Shown here piece after piece: positions 61,372-64,000 of a stretch of DNA of 64,000 nt (positions are counted from its first letter, which is position 1; every line of letters begins with the position of its first letter). The stretch is taken from NCBI RefSeq assembly GCF_014698235.1, contig NZ_JACJSP010000004.1, positions 124,001 to 188,000 on the forward strand, read 5' to 3'. Source of the stretch: Limnothrix sp. FACHB-406 (GTDB taxonomy: Bacteria; Cyanobacteriota; Cyanobacteriia; CACIAM-69d). The notes beneath the pieces are model-generated. The model worked only from the letters and a program-made list of their open reading frames with translations, had not been told where the DNA came from and ran no database searches. The translations under genes and the position numbers were made by a program.

Positions 61372-62502
61372 CTATTGGCCGAGGGTCAGCTCTTCCTTCT
61401 TGCCCAAAATGCCTTGGGGCCGCCACATCATCAGCACCACCAAAATCAGCCCAATGACCATTAGCCGGAAAGCGCCCAAGCGGGCATCATCCAAGGGCAA
61501 CAGGGCCGGCAACACAAACCGGGTGAGGGTGGTGTATCCCCAAAACAGGACAGAACCCAACAGCGTGCCCGCATTGTTGCCCGCGCCGCCCAAAACCACG
61601 ATCGTCCAAGCTTGGAAGGTCATCAGCGGAATGAAGCCATCGGGGTTAATGAAAGTGAGATTCCAGGCATAGAAGGAACCAGCGACCCCCGCGATCGCGC
61701 CGCCCAACATCAGGGATTGCAGTTTGTACCAAAACACGTTTTTGCCCAAGGCCCGCGCGATTTCTTCGTCTTCGCGAATTGCCTTGAGCACCCGGCCCCA
61801 GGGCGATCGGCCCAGTTGTTCCAGTTGCCAATAGACCAGACCCAAAACGGCCACCACCAGCAACATCAAGCCGCCTTTGTAGTTGAAATCCCAAAGGGCG
61901 ATCGCCCCACAGCCATAGAGCAGAAGCCCCAGTAGGGCCGAGATGCCACCCAACACCAGGCGACCCTTGGAGGGGGGCTGTTGGGTTGTGCCGGTGACTT
62001 GTCCTTGGGCGGCCTGTTGGCGCGATCGCAAAGCCTGCCGGAACCAACGCCACAGGGACCAACCCGCCGCCCCAAAGATGCCCGTCCAAAGGGCGATCGC
62101 CACCGGAGCCACCCAAGGCGCGTCCGGCACTTGGGCCAAGGGCAGCGGGTAGCCATAAACGCCCCTTGCGCCTCGGGTCAGCCACTCTTCATTCAAAGCC
62201 ACCAGCCGCACCACCTCCGACACCCCGATCGTGACGATCGCCAAGTAATCTTCCCGCAGGCGCAGGGTGGAAATGCCCACCAACAGGCCCAGCAGAGCCG
62301 CCAACCCCGCCCCGATCGCCACCGCCAGCACAATCGGCCAACCCTGAAGCGACAGCAGAATGGTGGTGTAGGCCCCAATGGTCATGAAGGCCACATGGCC
62401 AAAATTAATTAAGCCCGTGAGACCCCATTGCAAATTCAGACCCAGACCAAAGAGGGCAAAGATGCCTGAAAAGATAATCAGTGAGGTGAGGTAAGCAATC
62501 AT
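61372..62502 (-). CDS. Branched-chain/neutral amino acid ABC transporter permease (LivM type)
   Basis: A 376-residue permease from ATG 62502. The LivM start is clear: SLIIFSGIFALFGLGLNLQWGLTGLINFGHVAFMTIGAYTTI, and the conserved core GRVLKAIREDEEIARALGKNVFWYKLQSLMLGGAIAGVAGSFYAW. About ten helices. It resembles NatC-like permeases of the cyanobacterial N-I neutral amino acid system. A Gln-rich cytoplasmic loop (residues about 175-195) is longer than typical. Cognate genes (substrate-binding protein, LivH, ATPases) are not seen. Downstream gene DUF58 is 107 bp away. Confidence 0.88.
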   Translation of the reverse strand: MIAYLTSLIIFSGIFALFGLGLNLQWGLTGLINFGHVAFMTIGAYTTILLSLQGWPIVLAVAIGAGLAALLGLLVGISTLRLREDYLAIVTIGVSEVVRLVALNEEWLTRGARGVYGYPLPLAQVPDAPWVAPVAIALWTGIFGAAGWSLWRWFRQALRSRQQAAQGQVTGTTQQPPSKGRLVLGGISALLGLLLYGCGAIALWDFNYKGGLMLLVVAVLGLVYWQLEQLGRSPWGRVLKAIREDEEIARALGKNVFWYKLQSLMLGGAIAGVAGSFYAWNLTFINPDGFIPLMTFQAWTIVVLGGAGNNAGTLLGSVLFWGYTTLTRFVLPALLPLDDARLGAFRLMVIGLILVVLMMWRPQGILGKKEELTLGQ

Positions 62503-62643
62503 GGGGGCGCGATCGAGCCTCAGCGTAGGAATAGCCCAAATTTCACGCCCCATTGTAGGGCAGGGAGCTGATGGATCGATGGTTTAGGCATTGGTTGAGG
62601 CGCTGATTTAGGCGCTGGTTTCGCCTGGCGGGCCAAGGTTGGC

Positions 62644-63801
62644 TTAGGCGCTGCCCAAGGCCGCATTCACCACCTGAGGAAACAGACCCGAACACCACCA
62701 AACCCCCACGGCAGAACAGTAAGGCAAATGGCCCGCCGGGGCGCTGAGGCTGAAGTTACGGCTCTTTTGGCTGGTCCAACCCAGGCGATCGCCAAACCGA
62801 CACCAAGCCTCCACGGGGCTGGCCGTTTGGCTGGTGACCTCTAGCCAAATGTCGTACTGAATGCGGAAGCCAAAGTGATTGTTGCTGTGGATGGTCCAGA
62901 GGCGATCGATCTCGGTTAAATCGCCCTTGGGAAATTGCTCAATGTCTTCCACCCGCAACCAACTGGCCCCCTCGCGGCCCACCACCTTCAGCATGATTCG
63001 AGTGGTTTCTCGATCGGCCTCCAGCCACTTTTGCGCTTCCAACAACTGGGACAGCCGCCCGTAGCGATCGACCGGGGCCGGAGTTGGCCCCGGCGAGGGC
63101 ATCACAAACTGCAAAATGGTCACCTCTTCCTCCGTGGGCAGCCCGTGGGCCGGCGGCATGGGGGCAGAAGGGCGATGCTCTGGCAAGTGGAAAGGATTTT
63201 CGTTGCGATCGGGATTGGCCAAGGGCGGGTTGGGATTGACCGCCGAACTCGGATTGCCCGTGTCTTGCAGGGCGGCCGTGTCCAAGGGACCCAAATCAAA
63301 CGGCAAGGGATCGGATCCCGACCCGATCGGATGGGATTGTGTCGGGGATCCTGCCTGGGGCGATCCTGTCTGTGGTGATCCCTTCTGTGGTGACCTTTGG
63401 GGCCCCGCACTCTGTTTCAGGGCTTGGATTTGTTGCTGGAGCTGACCCTGAAGCTGTTGCAGCGTTTCCAGCCATTCCGGCGAAAGGGTTTGGAGCAGCA
63501 GTTTTTGCGATTCTTGTAGTTGTGTTAGTTCCAAATACAGGTGCGATCGCTCCTGGCGGGCCCGTTTCAGTTGGCCTTCAATGTGGTTTAACTTGGCATC
63601 CAAATTTAATCGCTGCCAAAACTCCCGGGCCCAAGTGGTGCGCACCTGGTCGCGGGCCCGCAACAGGGCAATGGTCGCCCGATCGCTCCCCGTGCCCACC
63701 AGCGCCTCCGGTAACGGGGAATTATCCCAACCACAGGTTGGGCACAGCACTTCGGTGTCTGACAACTCGGTGGCACAGATAGGACAACGCACAGCAGCCA
63801 T
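62644..63801 (-). CDS. Zinc-ribbon, coiled-coil and GUN4-domain protein
   Basis: A 385-residue soluble protein. Residues 1-25 form a zinc ribbon (CPIC and CPTC pairs). A helical coiled-coil region (about 45-135) follows, then a Pro/Ser/Gly-rich linker with QKGSPQTGSPQAGSP repeats, and from about residue 245 a GUN4 domain (YGRLSQLLEAQKWLEADRETTRIML, then a helical core with WLRVEDIEQFPKGDLTEIDRLW). GUN4 binds Mg-protoporphyrin and stimulates Mg-chelatase. The typical GUN4 length is about 230; here it is part of a modular protein. A role in tetrapyrrole sensing is inferred. ATG 63801. Confidence 0.85.
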   Translation of the reverse strand: MAAVRCPICATELSDTEVLCPTCGWDNSPLPEALVGTGSDRATIALLRARDQVRTTWAREFWQRLNLDAKLNHIEGQLKRARQERSHLYLELTQLQESQKLLLQTLSPEWLETLQQLQGQLQQQIQALKQSAGPQRSPQKGSPQTGSPQAGSPTQSHPIGSGSDPLPFDLGPLDTAALQDTGNPSSAVNPNPPLANPDRNENPFHLPEHRPSAPMPPAHGLPTEEEVTILQFVMPSPGPTPAPVDRYGRLSQLLEAQKWLEADRETTRIMLKVVGREGASWLRVEDIEQFPKGDLTEIDRLWTIHSNNHFGFRIQYDIWLEVTSQTASPVEAWCRFGDRLGWTSQKSRNFSLSAPAGHLPYCSAVGVWWCSGLFPQVVNAALGSA

Positions 63802-64000
63802 GGGTCAAAAGGGGGGTGAGGGCAGGGGGATGCTACTGCCGCCCCTATTCTACTCAGCCGGTTGGCACTGTCGGGAACTGCGCTCTCGGCCCAGACGCAG
63901 GGGGGCCGGTGTCTGATGCAATCGTTACCGTGATCGGGGGTGGGAGCTGGGCTACACTCAAGGCGCGATCGGGACGATAAAAAGACGATAAGAAGGAGTG
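63802..64000. other. Right edge, no gene recognised
   Basis: The last 200 bases hold no convincing gene. The purine-rich AAGAAGGAGTG at the very end could be the ribosome binding site of a plus-strand gene that starts outside the window. Confidence 0.5.

Overview
The window is a stretch of chromosome from an oxygenic cyanobacterium. The evidence is chlorophyll synthase (chlG), the PSI assembly factor Ycf3, an RpaB-type regulator, a CRR7-like NDH-1 factor, a GUN4-domain protein, a CruA-type lycopene cyclase, IsiA-family antenna proteins with flavodoxin, PII, and very frequent copies of the HIP1 octamer GCGATCGC. Base composition is moderately GC-rich. A filamentous freshwater lineage (Leptolyngbya/Limnothrix/Prochlorothrix-like) would fit, but genus cannot be fixed from sequence reading alone. 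No phage, plasmid, transposase gene, CRISPR array, rRNA or tRNA was recognised.

Layout. 1-9 kb: partial M23 peptidase, glyoxalase I, HIT protein, RpaB-type regulator, glutathione reductase, DUF3386 protein and a GH57 glycosidase. 9-20 kb: hisF, PsiE-like and small conserved proteins, an ArsA/Get3-like ATPase, Uma2-type nuclease fold, chlG, crr7-like, mobA, a UmuD/LexA-type S24 protein and long HPF/LrtA. 20-29 kb: lipB, then a complete hydrogenase-maturation cluster on the minus strand, transcribed hypF-hypC-hypD-hypE-hypA-hypB; no hydrogenase subunit genes are in view. 29-41 kb: an AT-rich gap of about 1 kb, aldo/keto reductase with ferredoxin domain, gatC, ycf3, pentapeptide protein, cruA-type cyclase, pfkA and a PQQ-type beta-propeller. 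41-49 kb: large sensor kinase, BT1-family transporter, heptose-type phosphatase with GT9 glycosyltransferase, ispD and glnB. 49-56 kb: a candidate structured RNA, two successive PBP2-type transpeptidases, lipA and a GDPD phosphodiesterase. 56-60 kb: iron-stress type operon isiA - CP43'/PsaL fusion - flavodoxin. 60-64 kb: DUF58 protein, LivM-type permease and a zinc-ribbon GUN4 protein.

Most interesting points: (1) the isiA-like gene is translationally coupled (ATGA overlap) to a second CP43'-type gene whose C-terminus is a complete PsaL-like domain, followed by flavodoxin, with Fur-box-like sequences in front of both isiA and flavodoxin; (2) HypF carries about 440 extra residues of low-complexity sequence inserted before the last strand of its acylphosphatase domain; (3) two PBP2 paralogues lie in a row; (4) intergenic DNA is rich in short tandem repeats (12-31 bp units), foldback elements and a MITE-like family. 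Several of these repeats sit inside the spacers of the hyp operon.

Limits: functions are inferred from recognisable motifs by eye; no database search, structure prediction or promoter mapping was run. Start codons were chosen from family N-termini and visible ribosome binding sites and some remain uncertain.
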